This document shows, one piece after another, positions 21,001 to 33,329 of a stretch of DNA of 64,000 nt. The translations under genes and the position numbers were made by a program. Each line of letters starts with the position of its first letter. Positions within the stretch are counted from its first letter, which is position 1. The notes beneath the pieces are model-generated. The model ran no database searches and was not told where the DNA came from. It saw nothing but the letters and a program-made list of their open reading frames with translations. The stretch spans positions 16,812,239-16,876,238 of the forward strand of contig NC_084499.1 in NCBI RefSeq assembly GCF_030035675.1. The letters run 5' to 3'. The DNA comes from Rhineura floridana (taxonomy: Eukaryota; Chordata; Lepidosauria; Squamata; Rhineuridae).

Positions 21001-21476
21001 GAAAGAGGGCAATGTTTAAAGGTGACTACCTTTGAAGTTGAGGAAGGCATTCAAGGAAGGAGCACTTTTGAGACGCTTCTCCAACAAGTCAGCAAAAATA
21101 CGCATCGCCAGCTTGACTCTCATCAGTTACAGAAACAATGATCTCTTGACTCAGATTTTTTCCCTCCCAGAATTACAGACCCTCAACTTATCTATGGGTA
21201 TTGGCAGATTGTTTGCTGTTCTGTTTAGAAGGTGAGAAGGATCTTCCTAACCTGACCAGTAAGATTCATTGTTCCGTTTAGTCCAGTACAAGCTGGTAGT
21301 GACACTTTGGGGAGTTCAGATTAAATCCTTTCCAGTCGTGAAATCTGATGATGCCTAAAATGGCTAGGCACTGTACAAAAATTAAAAACGGGCCCTGCCC
21401 GCAAGCTTACAATCCAAAAGTAAGGATATTGTAGACATACATTTAGCTGTTCTGTCTTTAAAAATGACATAGGGAA

Positions 21477-21660
21477 GGGCTGTAGCTCAATGGTAGAGCA
21501 TCTGCTTTGCAGACAGGAATTCCCCTGGTTCAGCCCCTGGCATCTCCAGGTAGAACTGAGAACCCAGTTTGAAAGCCTGAAGAGCTGCTGCCGGTTAGTG
21601 TCAATATTATCAGGCTAGATGGACCAGTTGCCTGAATCAGTACAATGTTCCTATTGTACA
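21477..21660 (+). repeat. tRNA-derived SINE with intact promoter boxes
   Basis: GGGCTGTAGCTCAATGGTAG (A box), CTGGTTCAGCCCC (B box), CATCTCCAGGTAGAACTGAG, GAGCTGCTGCCGGTTAGTGT, GACCAGTTGCCTGAATCAGT. Reference copy for this family in the window. Confidence 0.85.
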
Positions 21661-21682
21661 GGCTCTGTATGATGCCATAAGG

Positions 21683-21822
21683 CAGGTGTGGGGAAACTTT
21701 GGCTTTCCAGATGTTGCCAGCTATCGTCAGCTCCACTCCCATCAGCTCCATGCAGAATGACCAGGGATGATGGGAGTTGTAGTTCAGCAACATCTGGAGG
21801 GACAAAGGTTCCCCCCACCTGC
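21683..21822. mobile_element. hAT-type palindromic MITE
   Basis: CAGGTGTGGGGAAACTTTGG at the left, ATGGGAGTTGTAGTTCAGCA and CATCTGGAGGGACAAAGGTT at the right. Confidence 0.85.
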
Positions 21823-21829
21823 TGTGGGG

Positions 21830-24140
21830 GTATTTTGTCAAGGGTGCCTCTTCATTTCTGAACAGAGCTTTGTGCCTCATGTCCCTCTCCACCCCATTTC
21901 CCCCTTCTTGTGTTTCTTCCTTTTCTGCAAACTGCTAGGACACACTGTAATTACTTATGTGGCCACCCACCCATATTCCAGTGGCAATAGTGGTGGTGCA
22001 TGGAGAAAATGCCCACGGGGGTGGGGGACATGCTACTCACTGCTCCCAGTTGTCAGCGTGCACACCTGCCCCTAGCAAGCGGTGGACTTGTGTCAAAGGC
22101 TCTGATCTGCCAGCCTTGCCAAGACAAAATTGAGTGGTGCTCCAGAGTTCAAACTCGCATAATAGTTTGCTGTACCAAAAGGGTTGCAGTGCTCCTTGCT
22201 GCCAGCCAGTACGAGTCCTTGTTCACCTTAGGGGAAGAGAACCATTACTCCTGTTTTCTTCTGATGCTGCAGTGAATTTTGTCAAAACTCCACTGTAAGC
22301 AGGTTTATCTTCTTTTCTAGGATCAGGTGTGGGCTATGGACTTGGGGATGGACCTTGCCAGCTGGAGCTTGACATCCTGTTGCAATAACTGCAAATAATT
22401 GTGGCAGCATTTCCTTCTCAATTACGCTCTAAAGGCTGAGTCTTGGTCAGAGAGGAGGTGTAGAGATAGCTTTTTTCCCAGAAAGTCTTACGAAATGCAA
22501 GGGCCCAGTGCCCGTTCTCTGTCACTTCATGAACAGCAGGGTTGAATTTGCAATAATCTGTTGGGTTTCATGAACTAAAATGGCAGCTGCAGTGAGAGCT
22601 TGTTTCTCTGGTGTTTTTCTTCCCTGTAACTAGAGCCTTGCCTTCGATATGGTCATTCGTATACCGGGCCATGCCTCTTCAGGTTCTCCCAGGAAAGAAT
22701 AGTGGTGGTCTGCTAGAGGCAAGAGGGGATTTTGAATCCCTTCCAACCTTGCTGTGTGCCCAGTAGCATGGTTGGTGTGGGTTCATTGCTTGGCTAGCCT
22801 TGTCTCCTGTGTACCATGGGCTCCCTTCAAATGTCAGACTTACTTTTTAGTGGGAACATTTTGACATGTGACCTAAAAACCCTTTGTAGTTTTCAGGAAG
22901 TCTGATATTATGCCTTCTGTCTTCCCACACTTGTCTGGTCTGTGCTGCTTGCTTCCAAAAGGGGAGAGTGAATGCGGCAGCCTGTTTTCTATTAATTCCA
23001 CAGCTTTAAGAAAGCTAGGTAAGATTGCCACAGCGTTCCTTGTTCAGCTAGTGTGTGCCTCTGTGCTACGACAGCTGCATCCTCTTTCAGCACTAGCAGA
23101 TTCTACTGCTGTGGTTCTATGTTGGTCCTTCCACACTCTGGAAAGAATGTGGTGGTGCTTGTTGCTGTTTGTGGGACATGCTAATTCTCATCCACCTGGA
23201 AGAGGAGGAGGAATTATTTGCTGATAGTAAGCTAATTGCACCAACACAAAGTAACATATACCAGACCTGATGCTTTTGAGGTCTGGAAAAAATAAGAGGT
23301 TGATTGATGTTGGGATTAGGTTACTTTGTTCTTAAAGACTGTGAGCCACATTATCAGGGGTGATGGCATTATATGAAATAGAACGCAGGACTTTGGGGAA
23401 GAGTTGTTGCCTCCCTGTGAGCTTCCTTGACATACCTGTCTGGCTGCTGTTGGATTCAGAGTACTGGACAAAATGGATCTGATCTTGAAGGGAAATTCTG
23501 ACATTCTCGAGCAGGTATGGGAGCCTGTACACCTCCAGATTTTGTTGGACTATATTTGCCATCCTCCCTGACTATTACTGAGCCCTCCAGATGATGGTGG
23601 ACCACAGGTTCCCCATGAGCAGGAGACTGTATCCCCAGTATTGAATCTAAGCTGCTTTTACATCACGGAGGAGCTGTAAGCCACTTCTGAGAGTCATTTG
23701 CTTCTGCATTCTGATTTCTGGACTTGGGATCTCAGGAGTATAGGCAGTGCTGTCCAGGTACTTGAATATGTGCTAAAAATAGCAAAATTGTCAAGTGTGG
23801 AGTTGGGAGCATGGGAGAGGTACAAAGAAAACATGACTGAGCAACTTCCTTATCGATTTCATGATTTTAAACTTGAGGAACAAGTGTGATCCTAAGAGCA
23901 TTACATTATTTTTGAAGCTTAGATAAGTTGTACAGCAAGTATGTCAAGTGGACAAAGACCTCTAGATGGCTTCAGTGGATCTGCATGTGAAGTGCCTTTT
24001 ATTAAGTATAGTTGCAATGATAATGCTCCATCATGAATAATTCCTGAGATGGCAGCTGATACCAAGCTTTGTAGTAGCCAGTTACAGGGTGCTAAGCTTC
24101 AACCCCCTGCCCATGGAACGTAGCATTTGTAAAGGACTCT
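21830..24140 (+). other. SLC31A1 intron 1 stretch, nothing firm
   Basis: 23500-23610 is a decayed hAT-type MITE (GAGCCTGTACACCTCCAGAT, CCAGATGATGGTGGACCACA). Otherwise no repeats, exons or motifs recognised. Confidence 0.4.
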
Positions 24141-24149
24141 CGCTGGGGG

Positions 24150-25135
24150 GGGGTCATTTCCCAAGCCCAGGGCAATTGATCCTGGCCAGGCGCAACCTGT
24201 GCCACCCTTACCAGAGCTGAGTTAAACCAACACCGACCCTGTATCGGTAGACTGCCACCACCCCTTAAACCTGGTCACCCACTCTGGCCCAAGGAGAAAC
24301 CAAAGTGCCAGAAACAGACCTGCCAAGGATTCCAAAAGACAAGAGCCAACGATACACTCCTTGTCTTGGAGCCTTAAGGCAATATACCCAATTATAGGGT
24401 AGTCTGTGGGTACTTGGCCAAGGTGCTGGATTCAGAGCCAAATTCCCCCTGCGATGAACACACATTGGTAAATAAGAGGTAGCTTTATTAAAATAAAATA
24501 TAAGTTCAAAATATAGCAGCAAAATAATTCCTTAAACCAAGCAGCTCTAGGGTTAGGTAAAATACTGGGAGGTCAAGTTCCAAGGAAAAGAACAAATCTG
24601 TCTAACCCATTCTATACTCGCACTATAGGAAGGCGGGTAGAATCACGTCATGGTCCCACATCTCCCCAGAGATGTATAGCCTGGATAGCAAATGGGACCC
24701 CAACATCAGATAACACCAAGGAGCATTGGGGAACAAAGACCCAGAATTTTAGCTCTACTCTTATTGGGGAAAAAGCCCAGCAACAGCCAGGAATTAATTC
24801 AGGGGGCTTTCTGATGATGAAATCTTCCAGAGCTTTCATGCCTAACAGTCGCACACTTCTCCAACCTTCCCAGGCCTGTGGCCTTGAGGTACCAGTCCTC
24901 ACTGCCTAATTAATTGGATTCAATTAAACTGTGAGAACTGACAGTCTCGCAACCTTCCAGAGGCCCTAATTCAGGCAAGATGTCCCCCCCCAAAATTCCT
25001 TGCCACAAAACCATTTTTATTAGGAAACCTTAGCAAGCCAGGCATTTTTGACAGCATCCAGCTGCACAAATGTACATTTACACAGAAAAAAAGACCCAAC
25101 AAAAGCAGGGCGCTCTTGCCTGTCTACAGTCCAGT
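24150..25135 (-). mobile_element. Solo LTR-like fossil (endogenous retrovirus / LTR family)
   Basis: On the minus strand this roughly 1-kb block has LTR-like organisation, with AATAAAGCT in the middle and no coding sequence beside it. It looks like a lone, decayed LTR. Family and exact ends are uncertain. Confidence 0.4.
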
Positions 25136-25234
25136 TAATCCCTGTTTAATATAAGGACTAGGGCTGAGATGAAATGGAAATGCATGGGTTTTGATGCATG
25201 GGTTTTGGGTGGGGGGTTAACCCCTCCAAAATAT

Positions 25235-25560
25235 ATTTATTTAAAACATGTATATACTGCTTAATCATTAGCATTTTGAGGCGGTATACATAAAAATAAG
25301 CTATACATAAAATAAAGCAAACATCATAAAACCAAACATTGCTTGTTTTATTTTAGTCTTGTGTATAGTTATGTTTTATGTTTTGCTTTTGTAACAGCCT
25401 TTGGCTATATACATTTAATAAACAAACAAAAAAACACTACCTAAAAGTGCCTGCTGGAACAAGAAGGTCTTGGTCACATGCCTGAAGATCAGCAAGGGCG
25501 GTGCCTGTCTAACCTCAGTTGGGAAGAGGTTCCACAGGCCTGGGCCCACAACACTGTGTG
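25235..25560 (-). repeat. LINE 3' tail, reverse
   Basis: TATATACTGCTTAATCATTA and GAGGCGGTATACATAAAAAT, then AGTTGGGAAGAGGTTCCACA, the reverse of a LINE C-terminal end. Confidence 0.6.
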
Positions 25561-25685
25561 CAATCAATAAACCCAAACGCACAATTGCAGCAATATGTAT
25601 TTGAGGTGGGGATGTTGCAATATAAGATGAAAATCTTTTCCCATTCTGCTTCAGGGTAGGAAGCATTGTCCTTTCTGTAAAGTGT

Positions 25686-25806
25686 AGGTGGGTAACCTGT
25701 GGCTCTCCAGATGTCTTTGGACTGCATTTCACATCATCCCTGATTGACCAGACTGGCTGAGGCTGATGGGAATTGGAGGTCAGCATCATCTGAAGGGTTA
25801 CATGTT
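25686..25806. mobile_element. hAT-type palindromic MITE
   Basis: GTGGGTAACCTGTGGCTCTC, CTGGCTGAGGCTGATGGGAA, CATCATCTGAAGGGTTACAT. Confidence 0.7.
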
Positions 25807-25809
25807 TCA

Positions 25810-27185
25810 CCACCAATGCGATACAGCTTCTGCGGTCTTATAGAAGTCCATCCAATTTTATAATTGGGTGTAATTCTTAAGTTCATTCTGCCCTGAATTC
25901 TGCCCTGTCCCCTCCCCAATACATCACACAGCATAGCATCTCCTACTGGGCAGGTCAGGTAACTGCAGGCGGTTTGGAACAAGAACCCAGGAAAGGTTCA
26001 AAGCTATTACTGAATTAGATTACATTCCTCTAAATAGTGGAGCAGTCAAATGCTGACCCTAATATCTTACATTCTTTCCATTCTTCCATGGGCCAAACTA
26101 GACCTTACAGGGCTGCTGTGCATGCTTTGTTCTTATTTCTGTCCCATTCATATATAAAATCAGATGGAGGGTGTCTAATGCTTCTTGACATCCTTGGTAT
26201 TATACAGGTAGCCTGAACCCTCCTCAGTTTTACCTTCCATATGTCCTGTCACTTCAGTTCCTTTTCTCCCAAGCCTGCATTGCTTACGGTTTTCAGTCCA
26301 GATAAGACAGAAGATGAGGCAGAGTTCAGCTCCTCTTTCAGGGTAAAAAGCAGACCTTCCCATTCTCCCACTTTACCCATGAACACTGCAAATCCATGAC
26401 TAAATAAACATGGCCACCCCACTGCCTCCAGTTTGGCCCTGTGCTCTATTAGTAATACAACCCATCCAGTTGCACATAGTTTTTCATGCGCTAACAATAC
26501 ATATTTTATTATATCGTCACAGACCTGGTAAATCATAAGCGATAAATTGGCTCCTGTGCCAAGGGGTGTATGGCTTGCAATCTCAGTGTGGGAAGGGAGA
26601 CAGCCTTGGGGAGAGGAAAGGGAAGAGCAGTGTAAGCACAGAGCAAAGGTTTGCAACCAAATGGATGCAGTGATCAGCGGAAGGGCAGGAACAAGATAAC
26701 GAAGTTATTTATTTTTAAAGCGGGGAGAAGAAGAGACTGGGCATACAAGTTGTGTGTGTTTTTCCAGATATAAGATTGCAATTTCAGTATGTTACAGTAG
26801 CGTGCCCAAACACTTGTGAGGAAAATCTGCCATGCCTGTTTCAGCAAATCTTCCTCTCACTAGCTCCTTTCAGGGCTTGAAATGTTGAGCGGTAAGCAAG
26901 AGGGGTGGGTATTTACTTTGGAGAGGAAGCGGTTAATACTGGCAGAAGGATGTCAGGAAATTGAATAAACTGGGAGCGGCATTCTGGTCTCATGATGCTG
27001 AGCTTAAGAGTATCCATTGCGGTTAGCAAGAGACTGAATGACCAGCTCTGGGGCCTCTCTTCTGTTTAGTGTGCAAAAGATTGGTCTGAAAAGTGCTTGG
27101 CCCAGAGGTAAGAATCCCTAACGATATGTTTGAATGCCAGCTGAACATAGATTGCTTCTGCCTCATGTGTATGTGTTAGCTATTA
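25810..27185 (+). other. SLC31A1 intron 1 stretch without recognised features
   Basis: A 135-codon open frame on the minus strand at 26656-26249 has no family I recognise and no splice or start context. Probably chance. Confidence 0.4.
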
Positions 27186-27192
27186 TTTCTAA

Positions 27193-27364
27193 GGCTACGT
27201 ACACACCGTACATTTAAAACACATTTCCCACACACACATATAAAAATCCTGATAATTTTAAGAGGGCTGGGAATTGTTTACCTCTCAGAGCTACTAAAGT
27301 TCCCAGGATTCTTGAGGGAGGGGGGGAATTAAAGTTCCTTTAAATGTGTGGTGTGTACACAGCC
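27193..27364. mobile_element. Palindromic MITE, CCCAAAGAATC family, TAA flanks
   Basis: Ends GGCTACGTACACACCGTACA and GTGTGGTGTGTACACAGCC are inverted. Flanked by TAA at 27190-27192 and 27365-27367. Confidence 0.75.
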
Positions 27365-27584
27365 TAAAAACTCAGTGTATATGTAGCAGGAAGTAGTTCT
27401 GGTTAGAGGAGAGAGCTAGTCAGCATCTGTTTGATGTTTATATCATTTCTCTTGGGAGATGGATGTGGAATAGGCTATCTGCTGCTTGCCTGGGGGATAG
27501 AACAGAATTCTTTCAGACTAGAAATACTGGCTATGCCCCGTGTCTAGCTAGTGGGCTCCTGCTGTGAGGAAGGCCGGGATATTA

Positions 27585-27675
27585 TAATAATAAGAAGAAG
27601 AAGAAGAAGGAGGAGAAGGAGATGGAGATGATGAAGGAGATGATGATGATGATGATGATGAAGGAGAAGGAGATT
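27585..27675. repeat. Compound microsatellite (GAA/GAG)n(GAT)n
   Basis: Run of AAG, GAG and GAT trinucleotides, the GAT block at about 27638-27662. It makes long Met/Glu-rich open frames that are not genes. Confidence 0.95.
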
Positions 27676-28479
27676 GTCTGTTGCTGTGGAACAGCTGCAG
27701 GATGGGAAGTTCCTGATGTAGCAACACTTTCTTTATCTGCCTCCTTGCAAGGCTGCTGTTTTACCAAACCTGGAATCTGGAGGGGCAGAAGTTCTTTATG
27801 GGGGAGGGGGTTGAATAACCTGGGCACAATGGAAACCTGAGAGGGTGAAAAGCTTCCTGTTCTTCTAGGCAGAGCCAAGTGTAGCAATTAAAGTGTTGAG
27901 GGGTGTATATGTGTGGTTTGTTTTTTTTTAATTCCAGGGTGAAAGGCTAAACCATCGTATTGTGTTCTGCATTTGAAAGTGCTGGGAGAGGAGGAAAACC
28001 TTTTTGTTGGTGCTTCCTTGAGCAGGTATGTATTGGAGGCAAACTTCCTGGTGCCATAATCTCCTTAATTGTGTGTTTTTTTTATTTAACTGGTTTTGCG
28101 TTTAACTGGTGTGTGCGCACGCAAATAAAACTTGTTTGGCTACTCAAGTCGTATTGGGGGTTTTGTCTCAAGTCTGTCTTTACAGCTGCATGTCGGCTGG
28201 AATCCAAGGACCTACTTAGACTCTCTGCAAGGGTTTCCGTACACCCAGTAGGACTTTTCCCTTTGAACTGTTGCTGTGTTGTGCTGCAAAATTGGTTTTG
28301 ATACATCCCTCTCAGTTTCTAAAACAGCTTTGCTATTGAAGAGGAGGCTTTCTAGATTATTTGCACATCTTGTATAAGATAATCAAACCTATGTTTGTAC
28401 GTGCTTTTTTTTACTTGTTTTGCTTCTCCTAGTCCTGAGTCAAAGCACACTGCCTGCTGGAGATTTGATTCGATACAAT

Positions 28480-28800
28480 CTGGCACCAACATTGTCAGCT
28501 TTTAGGCACCAGGCTAAGACATTCCTGCTTGCTCAGGCTTTTGGTTTTTAATTTAGATCACATTTCAGTATGATTTATCACCTTGGGGGGGTGCTCATCT
28601 TCTAGTGGGGTGGGGTAGGATTCCTCCTTTTATTATTCTTGTTGGAGGAGCACCTTTAGCAATTTGCTTACTGTGTTCTTAGTCTTAATGTATTTCCTTT
28701 TAAGTGCCTGACGAGCTGTTGGGGATCTTATCTTTTTGTAAGTCGCTCTGAGATGTTTTTGTAGAAAGCGATTAATAAATGCAATAAATAATAATTTCCT
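28480..28800 (+). mobile_element. L2/CR1-type LINE, 3' end
   Basis: GCTTTTAGGCACCAGGCTAA, ATTCCTGCTTGCTCAGGC, then TAAGTCGCTCTGAGATG and AATAAATGCAATAAATAATA. Confidence 0.7.
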
Positions 28801-28867
28801 CCCCTCTTTTTCTGTTTGTGGACATGCAAAAGGCATCTTACGAAATGAAAAGCAATAAGGTGTTAAG

Positions 28868-28965
28868 GCTGCAATCTTGTGCCTTCTTACCTGAAAGTAA
28901 GCCCCATTGATCTCAGTAGAGCAGACGTGAGTGGGCATATATAGGATTTGTGTTGCAAAAACATA
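28868..28965. mobile_element. Short palindromic repeat, AGTAAGCCCCATT family
   Basis: GGCTGCAATCTTGTGCC and AAGTAAGCCCCATTGATCTC. Other copies at 40.2 and 48.6 kb. Confidence 0.5.
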
Positions 28966-30585
28966 ACTAATCATAGCTAATCTAAGGCACTAGCAGATAA
29001 AATTCAATCCAGAAAAGGAGATAAAAAGGACGATAGCAAGAAGCAAAGCATTGCTGAAATGAGGCAGCTTTCAGTAAAGAACTGAATGTCAAAAGACTGA
29101 CTGATCTCCAAGGGGAAGTGCCTCTATTGAAAAGTCCCTGTGAAGGGTAACCACCAGCTGATTTTGCAGAGTGGAACTCTGAGCAGATCCCCATAAGTTT
29201 TTTTAAGAAGTAAAAAGGGATATACAGTATTAAACATAACCGCATTAACTGCATGCAATTAAAACGTTAATTTCCCTGTTAAAAAAATCCGTTCTAATAT
29301 ATTTTCAAGAAATCTTTTAGGTTTGCACAAATAACACCTAGTTTTTCTGAAAAGTGGCTATTGAGTTACTACATCCTTCCCCATAATGTTTATCGTTGGT
29401 GATCTTACAGGTATAGTGCCACACAGGTCTAACAGGCGGTAAGTGGGGTGTTGATACTTTTGCCAATACTCAGTGTAAAGTGACCCTTGCCTAGTTGTCA
29501 GTTGCGCAAAAGAATTGATAGTGCCTTCAATTGTATGTGCTTCAGATTCCAATCTTAACTTGCAGACAGGTTCATATGGGAGCAGACGGTCCCTGATGGG
29601 AACAGACAGTGCCTCATTAAGCGAAACTACTTAGCCAATGCTTTTTCCTCCTAAGGCTTTGCCAAGTGGTTGTTGTGAGGCAAGCTCTAGTCTAAGGCCA
29701 GGCTCAGGCTGTTATAGGAAAGCAGATGCTTCAGCAAGCATCAAACTGAGATTGAGCCTTATATAGTGGCAGCAGCTGCATCCGCCCTCATTGGAAGGTG
29801 CCTTTCCGGTTAAAGGGCTGCAGTCCTCTCCATCAGTCTCCTGCTGCAGGGATTCCCAGCCTGTGGTCCTGAGCCCTTCTGCATGTAAACCATGTGCTCT
29901 GTCACCAACCTACAGCCTTTCCCATGTACGAACCCAGAACCCATTTCTGTAGCCAAAGCTGCAGCCTTGGAACTATGCACAGGCCTTTAGTATGCTTGTG
30001 AGTACATGTTTTTTTGGAGGGGAGGGTTGCCTAGCATCGGGACCCATTCAGCTCTTGATCTTTGTGCCTTTTCATTGTTTATGTTAATGGGCAGGGCAGA
30101 CACAGTGTCGAGATGGAGCCCCTGCTGGCCCTGAGGTTTAGCTGCCGGGATTCGCTTGGGCTGCTTGGCAGTCCTGCCTGCAACAGACAATAAAGTGCTT
30201 TCAGGCTGAGCCACTGGCCCCCTGTCAAGAATTGCACACTTTGCTTTGGAGCCTGCAGCTCTGCTTCTGCACTTCCTTGGCTTTCTCATGCAGGGAACTC
30301 CTTTCACAATGGCTGGGGAGGGAAACCAAGCACCTGGGAATGCTAAATATATAGCGCTGTGTGGGCTGGAGCCTTGGCACGTACGCTTGTGTGTCTGCAG
30401 GAGTGGGTGGTGCTGTAGGAAAGATGCCTTCCACCAACAACTTGCTCACTGCTGGTGCTGCCACCGCAACCCAAGTCATTCAGAGCTCGACTGAACCCTG
30501 TTACGTTCTGACCTCTCTCTATAGCACAAGCCTTTGTCTCCCCTTCCTGCTTTTCTGCACTGGAGGGGCTATAGTACATTGGGAG
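28966..30585 (+). other. SLC31A1 intron 1 stretch
   Basis: 29840-29930 is a reversed SINE remnant (GAGCCCTTCTGCATGTAAAC). Otherwise no gene or clear repeat seen. Confidence 0.4.
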
Positions 30586-30589
30586 GGTA

Positions 30590-30705
30590 CTTCGTGTACT
30601 CTGGATATTGTCGGACTTCCCATTCCCATCATCTTCAGCCCATATGGCCAATGAGCAGAGGGATGATGGAAGCTGTAGTCCAATGACACCTGGAAGGCAA
30701 TGGCA
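30590..30705. mobile_element. hAT-type palindromic MITE, diverged
   Basis: CCCATTCCCATCATCTTCAG, ATGGCCAATGAGCAGAGGGA, AAGCTGTAGTCCAATGACAC. Confidence 0.6.
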
Positions 30706-31074
30706 ATCGTAATCTTAAGGTGTCATAACAAAATTTTGCATGATGGTTCCGGAGATAAAGCAGCAGGATTTTGTCTTATGTTTGGATACAGTTATATACC
30801 ATTTTGAGTCAAGATAGCAGACCAAGCCTTTCAAAACTGCATTGACTTTTTTGGTTTCTTACAACTCCTGAGCAATGCCAGGTATGAGGCTGGCGGTACA
30901 ATATATACAAATTTAACTATTTTTAAAAAGCAAACACTCGCTTTTCCTGATGTTGCACATGTGGATATGTGCTTGGTGTTGCTAACTTTTGCTGGTTTCA
31001 TGCACATCTCGCAGCTGCGGTCATTCCTGGGAATGCTGTGGCAGGATGAAACTTGAAACTTTAATTGCTCAAAG

Positions 31075-32265
31075 CCATAGGCCGCTGCAATAAAGTGCAA
31101 ATACAAGTACAGATACCAATACAGATTCTAGGAACATATATAAAAGTTAAAAAGTGTGACAGGGCGTGACATAGGGCAGTTAACAAGGTCACCTTCCAAC
31201 CCAGGATAAAAAGAATAAAAAGCATCGGAAGTTAGGACAGCTCCTGTGCCGCCACTCATTGTTTTGCATATTTGGCTCTAATTTTCCCCGCGGCCAAAGC
31301 AAAGTTGGCCACTTGTTGCGTTAGAAAGGCATCACTGCCAACTAGGAGGATACATATTTGTTCCAAGGGGGACCTGTTTGACATGGAATGGATAATAGGG
31401 AGAAGAAATTTCAACCTTGGTTCTTTATAGAGGGGACATCTCAATAGATAATGGACAATGTCCTCAATTTCTCCTGATTTGCAAATACAAATGCGGAGGT
31501 GAATTGGAGTGTTATTGTATCTCCCTTCTAGCATAGCTGAAGGCATAGTTTGGAGGCGCAAGGCCGTGAACAATCTTCTCAATAGGGGGCAGATAAAAAA
31601 GTAAGATATTGCTCCATGATAAAAGTCGTTTTGAACCAGGTGTACCAGAAAGAGGGAGACGGTTTAGTGGAAGAGTAGAGGACCCATCTTTTGGAGTACA
31701 GATAAATTATTTCCTTCGATAGTTGTTTTGCCCGCATAGAGAGATGGGACGGTGGAAAATCTATGTTAATCCCATAAATGGCCATGATGGATTTAGTCCG
31801 GTTTAGCCAGGTAATGTAGGAGGAAGTCTGTGATTGTTCAATAAAGGATTTTTTTTGGGAGGCGGGCATCGCTCATGCATGCGAGTCTTAGCCAATACAT
31901 GGCCAGAGCCGCATGAACCAGGGACTCTATAGGATAGAGGCCTGTCTCTAACCTTAGAAAGGATACAGGCGTGCCTCGAGGGATTGCCAGGATAAATTGG
32001 ATGAAAGCATTTTGAATTTTATCTAGAGGGGCAATGTTGGCGTGACCCCAAATCTCTGCGCCATAAAGAAGCTGCAAGATTATTTTCTTATGAAAAACTG
32101 TGGTAGGGCGGATGTGGCAGGATGAGTTCCAGTGAGATAATGAATGTTTCTGGAGTGGTAAGGGCAGATCTGTGCAAATCTGCTTGCTGGGGGCAAATAC
32201 CTCAGGTCGTCTGGCAAGCAGAGCACCCAGCAGACATACAGATCCTGTGCCTGAGTTTTCAATGA
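31075..32265 (-). mobile_element. Non-LTR retrotransposon, C-terminal half of the RT protein
   Basis: Minus-strand frames at 32077-31838 (LLYGAEIWGHANIAPLDKIQ, LETGLYPIESLVHAALAMYW), 31869-31579 and 31582-31256 are consecutive parts of one LINE ORF2. They include a C-terminal CCHC knuckle (CICKSGEIEDIVHYLLRC). The frames are shifted against each other, so it is a dead copy. The 3' end runs to about 31075 with CTATGGCTTTGAGCAATTAA. Clade uncertain (possibly Vingi/I-like). It lies in SLC31A1 intron 1, antisense. Confidence 0.75.
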
Positions 32266-32269
32266 CTTA

Positions 32270-32640
32270 CTTGTTTAAAGTATTTTTAACCTCTTTTCCA
32301 GGCAAGTGCTCATCCAAAGCAATTTAATACCCAAAACAACAAAAGATGAAAAGAGCAATACTACAAAAGTTTAAGACTTAAAAAACTACAACTTCAAAAC
32401 ACTGCATTATTTTATTTTAACAAGAGTTGGAAAAAAAAGGCAATTTAACCGCACCGTCACTCAACTAACAACATTGTGCCTTCAAGACCAAGTGAAAACA
32501 AAAAAGGTCTGCAGGGCCTTCCAGAAACTCTGCAATGTAGAAATTTGACGCAGGCCTAGTGGAAGGGAATTTCATAGATGTGGGACCACCATAGAATTGA
32601 AAATGTCAGGAGTCCTTAGAACTGCTTTGAAGAGAGTTCT
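32270..32640 (-). repeat. LINE 3' tail, reverse
   Basis: CATCCAAAGCAATTTAATAC, AGGTCTGCAGGGCCTTCCAG, GGAAGGGAATTTCATAGATG: a reversed, old LINE end. Confidence 0.5.
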
Positions 32641-33144
32641 TACGTTTCTTATGCTCTCCAAAAAACCAATGGGAATGAAGGCAGCTTTGTCTTTCTCCTG
32701 AGCCCTCTGTGTATGTTAAGAGACCTCGCAAGAATGCTGGCTTGTGTGCCCAGACAACATATTATGGACTAAAGGGATTTGTTCAGAGTCTGCCTCACTA
32801 TCATTTTTAAGATGGTATATTGTGGCGATGATGAATGTGAATATGGAAGCCCCCAATCCAATTCTTCTCAGCCACGTGTTTCCTCAGTCTTAGATGAACA
32901 AAAATTCCCTCTACCCTTCGGCAGCTTGAGAGATAATAAAATTTTACCTTACATGGTTCCTGTGAGGATTGTTGAATGTATGTGAAGCACCTTGCTTCAA
33001 ATGCTTCATAAATGCTAAGCATTATTTCAACAAGGGCTGAAATTGGCCTTCGAAAGTCCAGTTGGTTTCAGTTGGTGGCAGTGATGGCCATCAAGCTGTA
33101 TGGCCTTAAAAGAGGATTAACCTTTATCATCCATGAATTTGTGT

Positions 33145-33320
33145 ATCAGTGGCTGTTAACCCTGATGGCTATGTTCTCTGTCTCTGAATCCCAGTTGCTA
33201 GAAACTGCAGGAGGGGAGAGTGCTGTTGCACTCATAGGCATCTGGTTGGCCACTTTGAGAATGGGAATCTGGACTAGATAGGCCACTGGCCTGATCCTCT
33301 TAGGTTCAGTTCTCTTACTG
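33145..33320 (+). repeat. CR1-type LINE 3' fragment
   Basis: CAGTGGCTGTTAACCCTGAT, CAGTTGCTAGAAACTGCAGG, GGCATCTGGTTGGCCACTTT, GCCACTGGCCTGATCCTCTT. Confidence 0.7.
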
Positions 33321-33329
33321 CTAAACAGA

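Noticed and set aside
21477-21550. Possible tRNA gene (A and B boxes visible)
   Set aside because: No complete cloverleaf; the sequence continues into a SINE body repeated many times in the window.
26249-26656. 135-codon open frame on the minus strand
   Set aside because: No family recognised and no flanking exon signals; kept only as a note in the region entry.
27586-27890. Met/Glu-rich and Ile/Ser-rich open frames
   Set aside because: Produced by the GAA/GAT microsatellite.
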